Shown here: positions 54,006-62,936 of the stretch, one piece after another
Position numbering within the stretch: the stretch's first letter is position 1
How the letters are laid out: each line of letters begins with the position of its first letter
Assembly (NCBI RefSeq): GCF_024178315.1
Contig: NZ_JAMZIK010000005.1
Coordinates: 1-64,000, forward strand
Length of the DNA stretch: 64,000 bases
DNA from: Siccirubricoccus soli
Lineage (GTDB): Bacteria; Pseudomonadota; Alphaproteobacteria; Acetobacterales; Acetobacteraceae
Reading direction: 5' to 3'
Made by a program: the position numbers and the translations under genes
The notes under the pieces: generated by a model
What the model was told of the DNA's origin: nothing
Databases searched by the model: none
What the model saw: the letters and a program-made list of their open reading frames with translations, nothing else

Positions 54006-54782
54006 TCACCGCTCCTCCGCCGCCACGCTTGCCGCCGGCACCGCCGCGCCGAGCGCGACCTGCATCCCGACGCGGGAGGCGATGCCGGCCACCTGCCAGG
54101 CGCCATCCGGTCCCTGGGCCAGCACCGGCGCGCCGCTCACCCCCCTGGTGCCGGCGCAATCATGCAGCAGCAGCGCGCCGCCGCCCGGCTGGGACACGCG
54201 GCCGATCGCCCGGCAGGCGGCATCGGCCAGCAGCACCTCCGGCCGGTCCTGCTGGTAGCCGCCGAGCATCAGCGGGGTGCGGGGCGGCGGCAGCTCCCGC
54301 ATCAGCGGCAGGATGCGGTCGGCGGGGCCGAGCGGTGCCTCCAGCACCAGCACCGCCCAGTCCAGCGAGGCCGGCCCGCTATTCTGCGGAGAGAAGCCCG
54401 GCGCCACCCGGAAGGCGGCGACGCGGGCATGGGCGACATAGGCGCCCCGCTCATAGCCCAGCAGGAAATGCATGGAGCTCGGCCGCAACAACTGCCGGCT
54501 GCGAGGGCTGACCAGGCAATGCGCCGCGGTCAGCACCTCGCGCGCGCCGACCAGCGCGCCGGTGCAGAAGCCGCCGGTCTCGCGCTGCACCCGGCCGAGG
54601 CCGCGCCAGGGGCGCGCCGCCACATCCACCGGCTGGCGGGGATCCTGCGGCCCGACGCCGGGCAGCAGCGGGTGGGGCAAGCCCTCCTGCGCCGCCGCCG
54701 GCAGGGCGAGCAGCAGCAGGAGCAGCGGCAGCAGCAGGCGCCTGACGGGGCGGCGGGCGGTGGCGCCGGGCAGGCCCGCCAT
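54006..54782 (-). CDS. Trypsin-like (S1) serine protease, secreted
   Basis: 258 residues from the ATG at 54782. The signal peptide RRLLLPLLLLLLALPAAAQ is clear. The catalytic triad is His in VLTAAHCLV, Asp in ASLDWAVLVLE, and Ser in GTRGVSGAPVL. Cysteines around the His and Ser loops could form the usual disulfides. The Ser motif GVSGAP differs from the classical GDSGGP, as in many bacterial V8/trypsin-like proteases. An upstream ATG at 54899 would add an atypical extension before the signal. The gene follows the copper-handling genes on the same strand. Confidence 0.88.
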   Translation of the reverse strand: MAGLPGATARRPVRRLLLPLLLLLLALPAAAQEGLPHPLLPGVGPQDPRQPVDVAARPWRGLGRVQRETGGFCTGALVGAREVLTAAHCLVSPRSRQLLRPSSMHFLLGYERGAYVAHARVAAFRVAPGFSPQNSGPASLDWAVLVLEAPLGPADRILPLMRELPPPRTPLMLGGYQQDRPEVLLADAACRAIGRVSQPGGGALLLHDCAGTRGVSGAPVLAQGPDGAWQVAGIASRVGMQVALGAAVPAASVAAEER

Positions 54783-54903
54783 GGCAGCCGGGGCGCCCTC
54801 CCGCCCGGGCGCGGACGCCGCTCCGCCCGGCCCGGGGCAGCCAGGTCCTCGCCCCCGGCCGGCCGCCGGGGGCGGAGACCTGGCGGGGTCCCGGGTCATC
54901 CGC

Positions 54904-55371
54904 CTAATGCCCATGCCCCATGCCGGGGCCGCGGGCGCCGGCGGATTGCACCGCCAGCGCCACCTGCACCGGCCCGGCGCGCTCGAACACCAGGGTGACG
55001 GGCAGGCTCTCCCCCGCCTCCACGGCGCGGCTCAGCCCGATCAGCATCAGGTGGAAGCCGCCCGGCTGCAGGGTGACGCTGCCGCCAGCCGGGATCTCGA
55101 TGGCCGGGACGGCGCGCATCCGCATCACATCCCCCTCCCGCACATGGGTGTGGATCTCCGTCGCCCGCGCCAGCGGGGAGGAGGCGGAGACCAGCCGGTC
55201 CGGCGCGCTGCCGGCATTGGCGATGGTGAGGAAGCCGGCGCCGGTGCCGCCGCGGCCGGCGGCCCGGCTCCAGGGGGCGGAGATGGTGATGCCCCCGGCC
55301 TGCTGGGCCCGGGCGCCGGGGAGGCGGGCGACCGCCAGCAGGGCGGCGGCGAGGATCAGGCGGCGCTGCAT
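54904..55371 (-). CDS. PCu(A)C-type periplasmic copper chaperone
   Basis: 155 residues with a signal peptide (RLILAAALLAVARLPGARA). The copper motif His-(x)n-Met-x-Met is present: EIHTHVREGDVMRMR, followed by VTLQPGGFHLMLIGL, the family hallmark H(M)x10MX21HxM in modified form. It carries Cu(I) to the CuA or CuB site of cytochrome oxidase. The C-terminus PGMGHGH adds further possible copper ligands. It lies 10 bases after the YcnI-like gene. Confidence 0.94.
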   Translation of the reverse strand: MQRRLILAAALLAVARLPGARAQQAGGITISAPWSRAAGRGGTGAGFLTIANAGSAPDRLVSASSPLARATEIHTHVREGDVMRMRAVPAIEIPAGGSVTLQPGGFHLMLIGLSRAVEAGESLPVTLVFERAGPVQVALAVQSAGARGPGMGHGH

Positions 55372-55381
55372 GGCCGGGCCC

Positions 55382-55894
55382 TCAACGCGGGGTGAGGCGG
55401 ATGACGGGGGCGGGCCGCGCCAGGTCGTGCGCATGCTGGCCGGCGGCCGGGCGCTCCACCCAGGCCTCCGCCTTGCCGCCCTCGCAGCCCTGGGTCACCG
55501 GCAGGGTCAGGCTCCCGCCCGGCTCGTTCGGCAGTTGCAGCAGCAGGACGAATTCCTCGTACTGCTCCTCCGGCAGCGGGCCGCCCTCCCAGGCGATGCG
55601 GGCGACCTCCTGCTCCACCTCATGGCCGTGCGGGTTGCGCACCGCCTGGGGCAGGGCGCGGCGCTCGATGCTCAGGCGCCAGCCGGGCTTCGGCATGGGC
55701 TTCGCGGTGTAGACGCCCTCCGGCAGCTCCACCGCGATGCGGGTGGTGGCGGCGCCGTTGCAGCCATGCGGCACGCGCAGCGCGACGCGCTGATAGCTGC
55801 CGGCCGGGGCGGTGGTGGGATCGACGGTGACATGGGCGGCGGCCGCAAGGGGGCCGAGCAGCCCGGCCGCGAGGGCGGCAGTGGCAAGGCGCAT
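55382..55894 (-). CDS. YcnI-family (DUF1775) copper-binding protein
   Basis: 170 residues. The signal peptide ends at AAAAHVTV, leaving the N-terminal histidine that starts the mature copper site (HVTVDPTTAPAGSYQRVALR). The family phrases VPHGCNGAATTRIAVELPEG and PKPGWRLSIE are clear. YcnI proteins bind Cu(II) with a monohistidine brace. Unlike longer relatives, it has no C-terminal membrane helix. It is cotranscribed with the PCu(A)C gene downstream and a DUF2946-like gene upstream. Confidence 0.94.
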   Translation of the reverse strand: MRLATAALAAGLLGPLAAAAHVTVDPTTAPAGSYQRVALRVPHGCNGAATTRIAVELPEGVYTAKPMPKPGWRLSIERRALPQAVRNPHGHEVEQEVARIAWEGGPLPEEQYEEFVLLLQLPNEPGGSLTLPVTQGCEGGKAEAWVERPAAGQHAHDLARPAPVIRLTPR

Positions 55895-56064
55895 GGGAAC
55901 ACTCCGACGAGGGAAGGAGGGGGGCGGGAGGGTCCGGACGCCACGCCACAGCTATGGACGCCAGGGATCTCCCGGCCTGGGGCGGACCGCCGGCCATGCT
56001 GCGCATGGTCCGGCAGGCCCGCGCGGGAAGCGGCCGGGGCGCGCGCCGCGGCGCCAGGCCCCGC

Positions 56065-56376
56065 TCAGATGCCCGGGGGTGCCCTCGCCTTCCCGGCCGG
56101 CGCCTCCCCCGGCGCCATGGGCCATTCCGGCGACGCGGGGGCGGCGCGCCTGGCCTCCCGCGGCCCGGCCAGGAGGATCGGCGGCACCGGCAGGGCGGGT
56201 GCGGCCACCAGGCAGGCGTCGCAATGCACCGCATGGGGCGGCGCCGGCGCATCCGGGTCCGGCACCAGCCGCACCCCGCCCTCCGCCGTGCAGATGGGCA
56301 GCAGGGCGGCTGCCACCGGCCGCAGCGCGCCAAAGGGCGCCAGCAGCAGGGCCAGCGTCAGCAGCAGCCAGGGCAA
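56065..56376 (-). CDS. DUF2946-like small membrane protein
   Basis: About 103 residues with a TTG start at 56376, since no ATG is available nearby. One hydrophobic helix (LLLTLALLLAPFGALRP) is followed by LLPICTAEGG and HAVHCDACLVAAPAL, cysteine and histidine motifs typical of DUF2946 proteins. These are often encoded beside YcnI and PCu(A)C genes. A role in copper handling is inferred from this context. The exact start is uncertain; the frame is open to 56700. Confidence 0.65.
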   Translation of the reverse strand: MPWLLLTLALLLAPFGALRPVAAALLPICTAEGGVRLVPDPDAPAPPHAVHCDACLVAAPALPVPPILLAGPREARRAAPASPEWPMAPGEAPAGKARAPPGI

Positions 56377-56428
56377 GGCGCCTGGAGCGATCCCGAAGAC
56401 GGCCTTCGCAGCCCGGCCCGCCCGTCGC

Positions 56429-56453
56429 CCTGCCGCGGCTTCGCCGCGGCAGG
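56429..56453. terminator. Strong hairpin downstream of thpR
   Basis: CCTGCCGCGG/CCGCGGCAGG, a perfect 10-bp stem with a five-base loop, lies 70 bases after the thpR stop. No T-run follows on either strand, so it may be a Rho-independent-like pause or a structural repeat. Confidence 0.5.
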
Positions 56454-56524
56454 CTGTGCGAGGCTTCAGGCCCGGGACGACTCCAGGGCCGCCGCGACGC
56501 CGCGCAGCGTCGCCGTGGGGAGGC

Positions 56525-57061
56525 TCAGGCCAGCTCGTACTCCACCTCCGGCACATAGACCGCCGCTTCCTTGCCGAGGCGCGAGGAATACAGGGTGAAA
56601 TGCTCCACCGCCACCGGCGGCGCCCGGAACAGGTTGTGCGCCTGGACATAGGCGATGACCTTCTCCGGCGGCGCCCGCTCCACCCGCGCCAGGGTGACAT
56701 GCGGGGCGAAGCGCTTGCGTTCCGGCGTCAGGCCGATGCGCTGCAGCGCCGTCTCCACCTTGCCCTGGAGGTGCTGCAGCGCCTCCGTCTTCTCGACGCC
56801 GACCCAGAGGGCGCTGATCCGCCCGCCCTTCTCGAAGGTGCCGAGGCCGCGGAGCGTCAGCTCGAAGGGCTTCGCCCGGATCTGCGCCAGGGCCTCGTCC
56901 ACCTCCTCGGCCTGCCAATTCTCCACCTCCCCGATGAAGCGGAGGGTCAGGTGGTAATTCTCCGGCGGCACGAAGCGGGCGCCGGGGATGCCGCCCGGCA
57001 GCAGAAGCAGGTGCTCCTTCACCTCGGCCGGAAGGGAAAGGGCGACGAACAGGCGGAGCAT
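56525..57061 (-). CDS. thpR: RNA 2',3'-cyclic phosphodiesterase
   Basis: 178 residues from the ATG at 57061. The two HxTx motifs of the 2H superfamily are intact: NYHLTLRFIG and APHVTLARVE. Family members open 2',3'-cyclic phosphates and ligate tRNA halves in vitro. The N-terminus MLRLFVALSLP is standard. It is a single gene with no obvious partner. Its product is cytoplasmic. Confidence 0.94.
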   Translation of the reverse strand: MLRLFVALSLPAEVKEHLLLLPGGIPGARFVPPENYHLTLRFIGEVENWQAEEVDEALAQIRAKPFELTLRGLGTFEKGGRISALWVGVEKTEALQHLQGKVETALQRIGLTPERKRFAPHVTLARVERAPPEKVIAYVQAHNLFRAPPVAVEHFTLYSSRLGKEAAVYVPEVEYELA

Positions 57062-57223
57062 GCGCAATCTCCTTGTCGTCCGGTGCCCCGGCACCGCCGG
57101 AACACCCGGGTTCGTTGTCGGCCGCCTGCCGCCTCTCCCCGGCCGCACCGGCCAGGGCAGGGGCAGGACGGCAGGGGCACCCCCGCCCGGCGGGCAGCGG
57201 CGCCGATGCCCCGCAGCGCCGCC

Positions 57224-57859
57224 TCAGCCCGGCGGCGGCACGCGGTCCAGCAATCGCTCCACGGCGGGCAGGATCCGGCGCACCATCTCCGCCACGCCGC
57301 GCCGGTTGGGGTGGATGCCATCCGGCTGGTTCAGGGCCGGATCGCCCGCCACCCCCTCAAGGAAGAAGGGGTAGAAGACCACCTGCGGCCGCGACGCCGC
57401 CAGTTCGGCGAAGACCGCGGCGAATTCACGGCCATATTCGGCACCGAGGTTGGGCGGCGCCAGCATGCCGGCCAGCAGCACCGGGATGTCGCGCGCCGCC
57501 AGCCGGTCCAGGATGGCGGCGAGGCTGGCGCGGCTCTGCGCCGGCGGCAGGGCGCGCAGCCCGTCATTGCCGCCCAGGGCGACGATCGCCGCCTGGGGCC
57601 GGTCCGCCAACGCCCAGTCCAGCCGGGCGAGCCCGCCCGCCGTGGTGTCCCCCGAGACGCCGGCGTTCAGCACCTGCACCTGCCGTCCGGCGGCCCGCAG
57701 GGCGGCTTCGAGCTGCGGGACGAAGCCTTCCCCCGGCGGCAGGCCGAAGCCCGCGGTCAGGCTGTCCCCCAAGGCGAGAAGGCGGACAGGGGCTTGCGCA
57801 ACGCTTGGCAACACGCCGATACCGGCCAGGGCGGTTCCGAGCGCGACCCGGCGTCCCAT
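57224..57859 (-). CDS. Arylesterase/SGNH hydrolase, TesA-like
   Basis: 211 residues with a signal peptide ([23 protein letters not shown]). SGNH blocks are complete: Ser in [15 protein letters not shown], Gly in [15 protein letters not shown], Asn in LGGNDGLRA, and Asp/His in DGIHPNRRG. TesA-type enzymes are periplasmic thioesterases, esterases and lysophospholipases. It is divergent from an ATPase gene of the YbbA type, the arrangement seen with tesA-ybbAP in many proteobacteria. Confidence 0.94.
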   Translation of the reverse strand: MGRRVALGTALAGIGVLPSVAQAPVRLLALGDSLTAGFGLPPGEGFVPQLEAALRAAGRQVQVLNAGVSGDTTAGGLARLDWALADRPQAAIVALGGNDGLRALPPAQSRASLAAILDRLAARDIPVLLAGMLAPPNLGAEYGREFAAVFAELAASRPQVVFYPFFLEGVAGDPALNQPDGIHPNRRGVAEMVRRILPAVERLLDRVPPPG

Positions 57860-57911
57860 CTTAGGTCCGGGCGTTTCGGCCCTTCCCCCCAGCGCGGCAT
57901 CCCGGAGCCCC

Positions 57912-58631
57912 ATGGACACCATCGCGAGCCACCCCCGTTCCCTGGCGCAAAGCCATGCCGACGATTCGCTCATCGCCGCCAGGGACCTCCGGTTCAAGGT
58001 GGCGGGGGCGGCGGGCGAGGTCAACATTCTCCGCGGCATCGATCTGGACATCGGGCGGGGCGAGGCGGTCGGGCTGGTCGGCCGGTCCGGCTCCGGCAAG
58101 ACCTCGCTGCTGATGCTGCTGGCCGGGCTGGAACGGCCGAGTGGCGGCAGCCTCCGCGTGGCGGGCCAGGAGCTCGGGCGGCTGGACGAGGATGCGCTGG
58201 CGCGCTTCCGGCGGGACCATCTCGGCATCGTCTTCCAGGCCTTCCACCTGGTGCCGACCATGACGGCGCTGGAGAATGTGGCGGTGCCGCTGGAATTCGC
58301 CGGGCGGCGGGATGCCTTTGCGCGGGCGGAGGCGGCGCTTGCCGCGGTCGGGCTGGGGCACCGGCTGGGGCACTACCCAGGCCAGCTTTCGGGCGGGGAG
58401 CAGCAGCGCGTGGCCCTGGCCCGGGCGGTGGTGGCGGAGCCACCCCTGCTGCTGGCGGATGAGCCGACCGGCAATCTGGACGGCGCGACGGGCGAGGAGG
58501 TGATGGCCCTGCTCTTCGGCCTGTGGGAAAGGCTGGGCACCACCCTGCTGCTGATCACCCACGACCCGGCGCTGGCGGCGCGCTGCGGCCGGGTGCTGCG
58601 GATGGAGGATGGGCGGATCGCGGCGGGCTGA
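57912..58631 (+). CDS. ABC transporter ATP-binding protein, YbbA/LolD type
   Basis: 239 residues. ATPase motifs are intact: [51 protein letters not shown] and LITHDP. The pattern ADEPTGNLD and the short length place it in the MacB/LolD/YbbA group, which works with FtsX-like permeases. The expected YbbP permease gene is absent downstream, where a small lipoprotein gene follows instead. It may pair with a permease encoded elsewhere. Confidence 0.93.
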   Translation: MDTIASHPRSLAQSHADDSLIAARDLRFKVAGAAGEVNILRGIDLDIGRGEAVGLVGRSGSGKTSLLMLLAGLERPSGGSLRVAGQELGRLDEDALARFRRDHLGIVFQAFHLVPTMTALENVAVPLEFAGRRDAFARAEAALAAVGLGHRLGHYPGQLSGGEQQRVALARAVVAEPPLLLADEPTGNLDGATGEEVMALLFGLWERLGTTLLLITHDPALAARCGRVLRMEDGRIAAG

Positions 58632-58660
58632 GCCGCGTTGGGGCGGCAGGAGGACTGCCC

Positions 58661-58819
58661 ATGCGATTGCTGCCGTTGCTGCTCCTGCTGCTGAGTCTGA
58701 CCGGCTGCGGCCTGGTCGCGCTGCCCTTCCGGGTCACGGGGGATGTCGTCTCCGTCGTGCCAGTGGTCGGCAAGCCGGTGGGGGCGCCGATCCATGCCGT
58801 GGGCGATGCGATCGACTGA
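58661..58819 (+). CDS. Small lipoprotein
   Basis: 52 residues; ATG at 58661 after CAGGAGGAC. The signal LLPLLLLLLSLTGC ends in a lipobox with the acylated cysteine at residue 16. The mature part (LVALPFRVTGDVVSVVPVVG) resembles short NF038104-like alphaproteobacterial lipoproteins as I recall them. It is 29 bases after the ABC ATPase stop and could be coexpressed with it. Confidence 0.8.
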   Translation: MRLLPLLLLLLSLTGCGLVALPFRVTGDVVSVVPVVGKPVGAPIHAVGDAID

Positions 58820-59150
58820 GCCGTTTCAGGCCGAGCGGAAGCACCCGGCGCCCCGGCAGGGCAACAGGCCGGCGCGGCTCCAGGTCGGCATGATCGGAAG
58901 AAACCGCCCGAGGGATGGGATCGGCTGAGCTTCCCTTGCTCCGCCCGGAGGCTGCTCTCGACCTCGCATTTTCCAGAGCAAGAAATCCGATCAGGTCATT
59001 CCACCTGATCGGATATTGCTCTCGCCGGCTGCCGCCGCCTGCTCCTGCCGCGGGAAGGAACAGGCAGCCGATGGCCCGGACCATCAGACGGGGCCATGGC
59101 CAAGCCCGGCCATGCCCTCCGAAGGCCCGGCTTCGCAGCCGGCGCCCGCC
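58820..59150. other. Intergenic region with repeat sequences
   Basis: 331 bases between convergent genes. It includes CGGAGGCTGCTCT at 58945-58957, the reverse complement of the left end of the family 2 palindrome, and the long palindrome listed at 58975-59022. No gene is supported. Confidence 0.6.
58975..59022. repeat. Long palindromic repeat, family 3
   Basis: AGAGCAAGAAATCCGATCAG/GT pairs with AC/CTGATCGGATATTGCTCT around a six-base loop (CATTCC), with only a small bulge. The ATCCGATCAGGT/ACCTGATCGGAT core is a perfect 12-bp arm. It lies between convergent genes. Confidence 0.8.
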
Positions 59151-59699
59151 TCAGCGCCGCCGGGTCGGGGCCACCGGCACGGGGACCTGGATGGAGACGG
59201 ATTCCAGGATCTGCTGGGCGGCTTGGCCATGCGCCTGGATCAGCGGCAGGTATTTGGCGGCGAAGGCCCGCAGCTCCGGATCCCCGCCGCTCTGCGCCTC
59301 CTGCTGGAACAGCGCCGCCTGCAACTGGTGGTCCTGGACCTGCTGCAGCATGTATTGCTGGTCGAAGGACTGGCCGCTGAGCTGGGAAAGCTGCCGGTTG
59401 GCATTCACCCGCCCGGGGTCGAGGGCGGTGGGGGGCAACACCCCCTTGCGGCGGGCCAGGGCCATCAGCTCCTCATTCGCGGCGCTGTGCTCACGCTCCA
59501 TCTGCGCGGCGAATTGCTGGATCGCGGGGTTGCTGGAATAGCGCTGCGCCATCTGGCCCAGCGCCACCTCGCTCATGCCGCCCGAGGCGGCCTGCATGAT
59601 GAAATTATTGTCCCCGGAGGACAGGGAAGGGTTGCCCTGACCGCTGCAGGCCGCAAGGCCGAGGGAAGCCATCAGGATCAGGTTGCGCAGGTGCCGCAT
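59151..59699 (-). CDS. DUF4142-family lipoprotein
   Basis: 182 residues from the ATG at 59699. The signal LILMASLGLAAC contains a lipobox with Cys18. The mature protein has the DUF4142 pattern: NFIMQAASGGMSEVALGQMA, IQQFAAQMEREHSAANEELM, and a C-terminal helix of the four-helix bundle (LPLIQAHGQAAQQILESV). It belongs to the ferritin-like fold, usually periplasmic, and is sometimes linked to stress. Histidine His71 could be a metal ligand. An in-frame ATG at 59714 is an alternative start. Confidence 0.92.
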   Translation of the reverse strand: MRHLRNLILMASLGLAACSGQGNPSLSSGDNNFIMQAASGGMSEVALGQMAQRYSSNPAIQQFAAQMEREHSAANEELMALARRKGVLPPTALDPGRVNANRQLSQLSGQSFDQQYMLQQVQDHQLQAALFQQEAQSGGDPELRAFAAKYLPLIQAHGQAAQQILESVSIQVPVPVAPTRRR

Positions 59700-59835
59700 C
59701 GTCGTCTCCGTCATGCGATGCGGTGGCAAACCGGCAGCGCCGGCTTGGTTGCCTTCCCTGCTGCGGAACGAGCTTGCAGGAAGGGCGCCGGGTTGCGCGG
59801 CCACACGGATTCGGGGCCTATCCGCGGGGCGTCGG

Positions 59836-59878
59836 AAGCGGCCTCCGGCCTGATGGATCGCATCGCAATCCGCCAGCC
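59836..59878. repeat. Palindromic repeat, family 2, copy C (degenerate)
   Basis: The left part GCGGCCTCCGGCCTGATGGA matches copies A and B. The right part CAATCCGCCAGCCC pairs imperfectly. It lies upstream of the DUF4142 gene and downstream of mltG. Confidence 0.55.
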
Positions 59879-59913
59879 CGGCGATGCGCCGCACTGGAAG
59901 CCCGGAGATCGCC

Positions 59914-60921
59914 CTACCGTATCACCGGCGGCGGCTCCGCCCGGCGCCGCTCCACCTCCCGCCAACGCGCCACGTTGCGGTTGTGCTCCTCCAGCGTCCG
60001 GGCGAAGGCGTGGCCGCCATTGCCGTCGGCGACGAAGTACAGCTCGTCGCTCTCCGCCGGCCGCATCACCGCCCGCAGCGCGGCGAGGCCGGGAGAGGCG
60101 ATGGGCGCCGGCGGCAGGCCGCGGTTGCGGTAGGTGTTGAAGGGGCTGTCCAGCTCCAGATCCGCCCGCGTCAGCCGGCGGTCCAGCACCCCGCCCCCGG
60201 CCGCCGCATAGGCCACGGTGGAGTCGGCTTGCAGCGGCATGCCGCGCCGCAGCCGGTTGAGGAAGACGGCAGCGACGCGCGGCCGCTCCTCCGCCAGCCC
60301 CGTCTCCCGCTCGATGATAGAGGCGAGGATCAGCGCCTCGCGCGGGCTGGCGAGCGGCAGGCCCTCGGCGCGCTGGGACCAGGCCTCGGTCAGGGCGGCG
60401 GTCATTGCCAGTTCCGCCCGGCGCATCAGCCCGACGCGGTCATCGCCCCATTGGTAGGCGTAGGTCTGGGGCAGGATGCTGCCTTCCGGCGGCAGGGCAG
60501 CGGGGCCGATCAGCCCCTCCGCCCCCTCCACCAGCGCCAGGATCTGGCGGGCGGTGAGCCCTTCCGGGATGGTCAGCCGGCGCTGCACCGGGCGGGCGGT
60601 GCGCAGGATGTCCAGCACCTGGGCCAGCGAAGCCCCGGCCGGGAAGGCGAATTCGGCGGCGCGCAGCGGCCCGGCGGCACGGGTCCACCAGACCGCCGCC
60701 AGGAAGGCGTGGGGGCTCTCGATCACCCCGGCCTCGGCCAGCCGGGCGGCGATCTGCTCCGCCCCGCCGCGGGGGATGACGAGCTGGGCCGGGGCCGCCA
60801 GCGGCCCGGGTTCCCGGTAGAGCCGCTCCGCCTGCCAGGCGCCGAGGCCAGCCAGCAGGGCGAGGGCCAGGGCTGTGCCGCCCAGCCAGCGGAACAGCCT
60901 CCGCCCCGGCCTGCCGCTCAA
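59914..60921 (-). CDS. mltG: Endolytic transglycosylase
   Basis: 335 residues from a TTG start that overlaps the fabF stop by four bases. One N-terminal membrane helix (GGTALALALLAGLGAWQ) is followed by a LysM-like segment and the YceG catalytic domain, with catalytic Glu204 in LASIIERETG. NRLRRGMPLQADSTVAYA and SPFNTYRNRGLPPAPIASPG are signature segments. MltG cleaves nascent peptidoglycan and helps terminate glycan strands. The acpP-fabF-mltG order is a conserved arrangement in alphaproteobacteria. Confidence 0.96.
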   Translation of the reverse strand: MSGRPGRRLFRWLGGTALALALLAGLGAWQAERLYREPGPLAAPAQLVIPRGGAEQIAARLAEAGVIESPHAFLAAVWWTRAAGPLRAAEFAFPAGASLAQVLDILRTARPVQRRLTIPEGLTARQILALVEGAEGLIGPAALPPEGSILPQTYAYQWGDDRVGLMRRAELAMTAALTEAWSQRAEGLPLASPREALILASIIERETGLAEERPRVAAVFLNRLRRGMPLQADSTVAYAAAGGGVLDRRLTRADLELDSPFNTYRNRGLPPAPIASPGLAALRAVMRPAESDELYFVADGNGGHAFARTLEEHNRNVARWREVERRRAEPPPVIR

Positions 60922-62198
60922 GGCGCGGCGCGGAAGACGATGCTGGCGTTGGTGCCGCCGAAGCCGAAGCTGTTCGACAGGGCGACCTTGATCGGCCGCT
61001 CCTGCGCCACCTTGGCGACGCGGTCGATCGGCGTCTCCCGCGAGGGCTTCTCGAGGTTCAGGGTGGGCGGCGCCACCCGGTCGCGGATCGCCAGGATGGA
61101 GAAGATGCCCTCCACCGCGCCCGCCGCGCCCAGCAGGTGGCCGATGGCGGATTTCGTGGAGGACATGGCGAGGCCGGAAGCGGCATCGCCCCAGAGCCGC
61201 TCCACCGCGCCGAGCTCGACATCGTCGGCATAGGTGGAGGTGCCGTGGGCGTTGACGTACTGCACCTGCTCCGGCGTCACGCCGGCGCTGCGCAGCGCGG
61301 CCCGCATGGAGCGATAGGCGCCGTTGCCGTCATCCGGCGGGGCGGTGATGTGGTGCGCATCGCCCGACATGCCGTAGCCGATGACCTCGGCATAGATCTT
61401 CGCGCCGCGCTTCTTCGCGTGCTCGTACTCCTCCAGCACGCAGACGCCGGCGCCCTCGCCCATGACGAAGCCGTCGCGGTCCTCGGACCAGGGGCGGGAA
61501 GCCTCGGCTGGCCGGTCATTGAAGGCGGTGCAGAGGGCGCGGGCGGCGCAGAAGCCGGCCATGCCGAGCTCGGAGACCGCCGCCTCGGCGCCGCCGGCCA
61601 CCATCACATCGGCATCGCCGAAGGCGATCAGCCGCGCCGCGTCGCCCAGCGCATGCACGCCGGTGGCGCAGGCGGTGACGACGGCGTGGTTCGGCCCCTT
61701 GAAGCCGTAGCGCATGGAGACATGGCCGGAGGCCAGGTTGATCAGCGCCGAGGGGATGAAGAAGGGCGAAAGCCGCTTCGCCCGACCGCTGGCGACAAGC
61801 TGGGAGGCGTCGTAGATGGTGGTGAGGCCGCCGATGCCGGAGCCGATCATCACGCCGGTCGCGGCGCGGCTCTCCTCATCCTCCGGCAGCCAGCCGCTGT
61901 CCTCCACCGCTTCCACCGCCGCCACGATGGCGAGCTGGATGAAGCGGTCCATCTTCTTCTGGTCCTTGGGCGGGATCCATTCGTTCAGGTCGAGGCCGCC
62001 CGTCTCGCGGGTGCCGGCCGGCACCTGGCCGGCGATCTTCGCCGGCAGGTCCTTCACGTCGAAGGACTGGATGGCGGAGATACCGCTCTCCCCCGCCAGC
62101 AGGCGCCTCCACACATGTTCCACGCCAAGCCCAAGGGGGCTTGCGATACCCATGCCAGTGACAACAACCCGCCGCGGCGCGGCGCCATTCGGGAACAC
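60918..62198 (-). CDS. fabF: Beta-ketoacyl-ACP synthase II
   Basis: 426 residues from a GTG start. The Cys-His-His triad is Cys177 (VVTACATGVHALG), His318 (VNAHGTSTYADDVE) and His354 (SAIGHLLGAAG). The C-terminal SFGFGGTNASIVF loop is typical. FabF condenses malonyl-ACP with acyl-ACP, including the unsaturated C16 step. It follows acpP by about 95 bases, and its stop overlaps mltG. Confidence 0.97.
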   Translation of the reverse strand: MFPNGAAPRRVVVTGMGIASPLGLGVEHVWRRLLAGESGISAIQSFDVKDLPAKIAGQVPAGTRETGGLDLNEWIPPKDQKKMDRFIQLAIVAAVEAVEDSGWLPEDEESRAATGVMIGSGIGGLTTIYDASQLVASGRAKRLSPFFIPSALINLASGHVSMRYGFKGPNHAVVTACATGVHALGDAARLIAFGDADVMVAGGAEAAVSELGMAGFCAARALCTAFNDRPAEASRPWSEDRDGFVMGEGAGVCVLEEYEHAKKRGAKIYAEVIGYGMSGDAHHITAPPDDGNGAYRSMRAALRSAGVTPEQVQYVNAHGTSTYADDVELGAVERLWGDAASGLAMSSTKSAIGHLLGAAGAVEGIFSILAIRDRVAPPTLNLEKPSRETPIDRVAKVAQERPIKVALSNSFGFGGTNASIVFRAAP

Positions 62199-62292
62199 GC
62201 TTGGCCTCTCCGTTTCTTCCCTCGGAACCGCCCTATCGGGTCCGGCGGCGGGTCGCTGGGCATTGCCGCCCCTCGGCCGCCGCCTCGGGACC

Positions 62293-62529
62293 TCAGCCCT
62301 TCTGGCTCTCGATATAGGCGATCGCGTCCTTCACGGTCGTGATCTTCTCGGCCGCGTCATCGGGGATCTCGACGCCGAAGGCCTCTTCGAAGGCCATGAC
62401 CAGCTCGACGGTGTCGAGGCTGTCGGCGCCCAGATCGTCGATGAAGGAGGCGTCCTCGGTCACCTTGGCTTCATCCACGCCGAGGTGTTCGACGACGATC
62501 TTCTTAACCTTCTCGGCGGTCTCGCTCAT
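62293..62529 (-). CDS. acpP: Acyl carrier protein
   Basis: 78 residues, acidic. Ser37 in [13 protein letters not shown] is the 4'-phosphopantetheine attachment site. The rest ([19 protein letters not shown]) is standard AcpP. It is followed by fabF on the same strand. Confidence 0.98.
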   Translation of the reverse strand: MSETAEKVKKIVVEHLGVDEAKVTEDASFIDDLGADSLDTVELVMAFEEAFGVEIPDDAAEKITTVKDAIAYIESQKG

Positions 62530-62936
62530 CGGGTGCCAGTCTCCATGCTGCGGCGCATCTTCCGGTCTCCCCAACGCCCGGACGCCGGAATTTGCGCCAT
62601 CGGCGTCTGCCGAGGGCGGGCGGCGGGGTTAACACGGAACTCGGCGGGGGCCTAGGCGGAGAATCCAGCCAAGGCAAGCCCCCATCCGCCGCCGCCGGCC
62701 CTGGGGCCGCATCCGGAGGCGGAGTCACGATTTCCTGCCGGAGGTAACATGGGGTCGGGAACGGCCCGAGGGAAGCGGCGCGCGGCACCGCGGGCACATC
62801 GATCCGCCCCCGTCGCCCCGGCGGCGCGACGGCCGGGCTGCGTTCGATCACCCCACCGTAACCCGTTGTTCGGTCACGTTCCCCGGGGACGAAGCCCGGA
62901 GGATTTCGGGATGGGGACACTATTCGGGATGGGGCG
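62530..62936. promoter_or_regulatory. Upstream region of acpP
   Basis: 407 bases between the penicillin-binding-protein stop and the acpP start. The acpP promoter is expected here. A GGTTACGGTGGGGTGATCG-type stretch is GC-rich and no clear -10 element stood out. No gene is supported. Confidence 0.35.

Noticed and set aside
54920-58462. A 1,180-codon open frame on the plus strand
   Set aside because: It runs antisense to the copper genes, thpR and tesA, and crosses intergenic hairpins. It has no recognisable domain.
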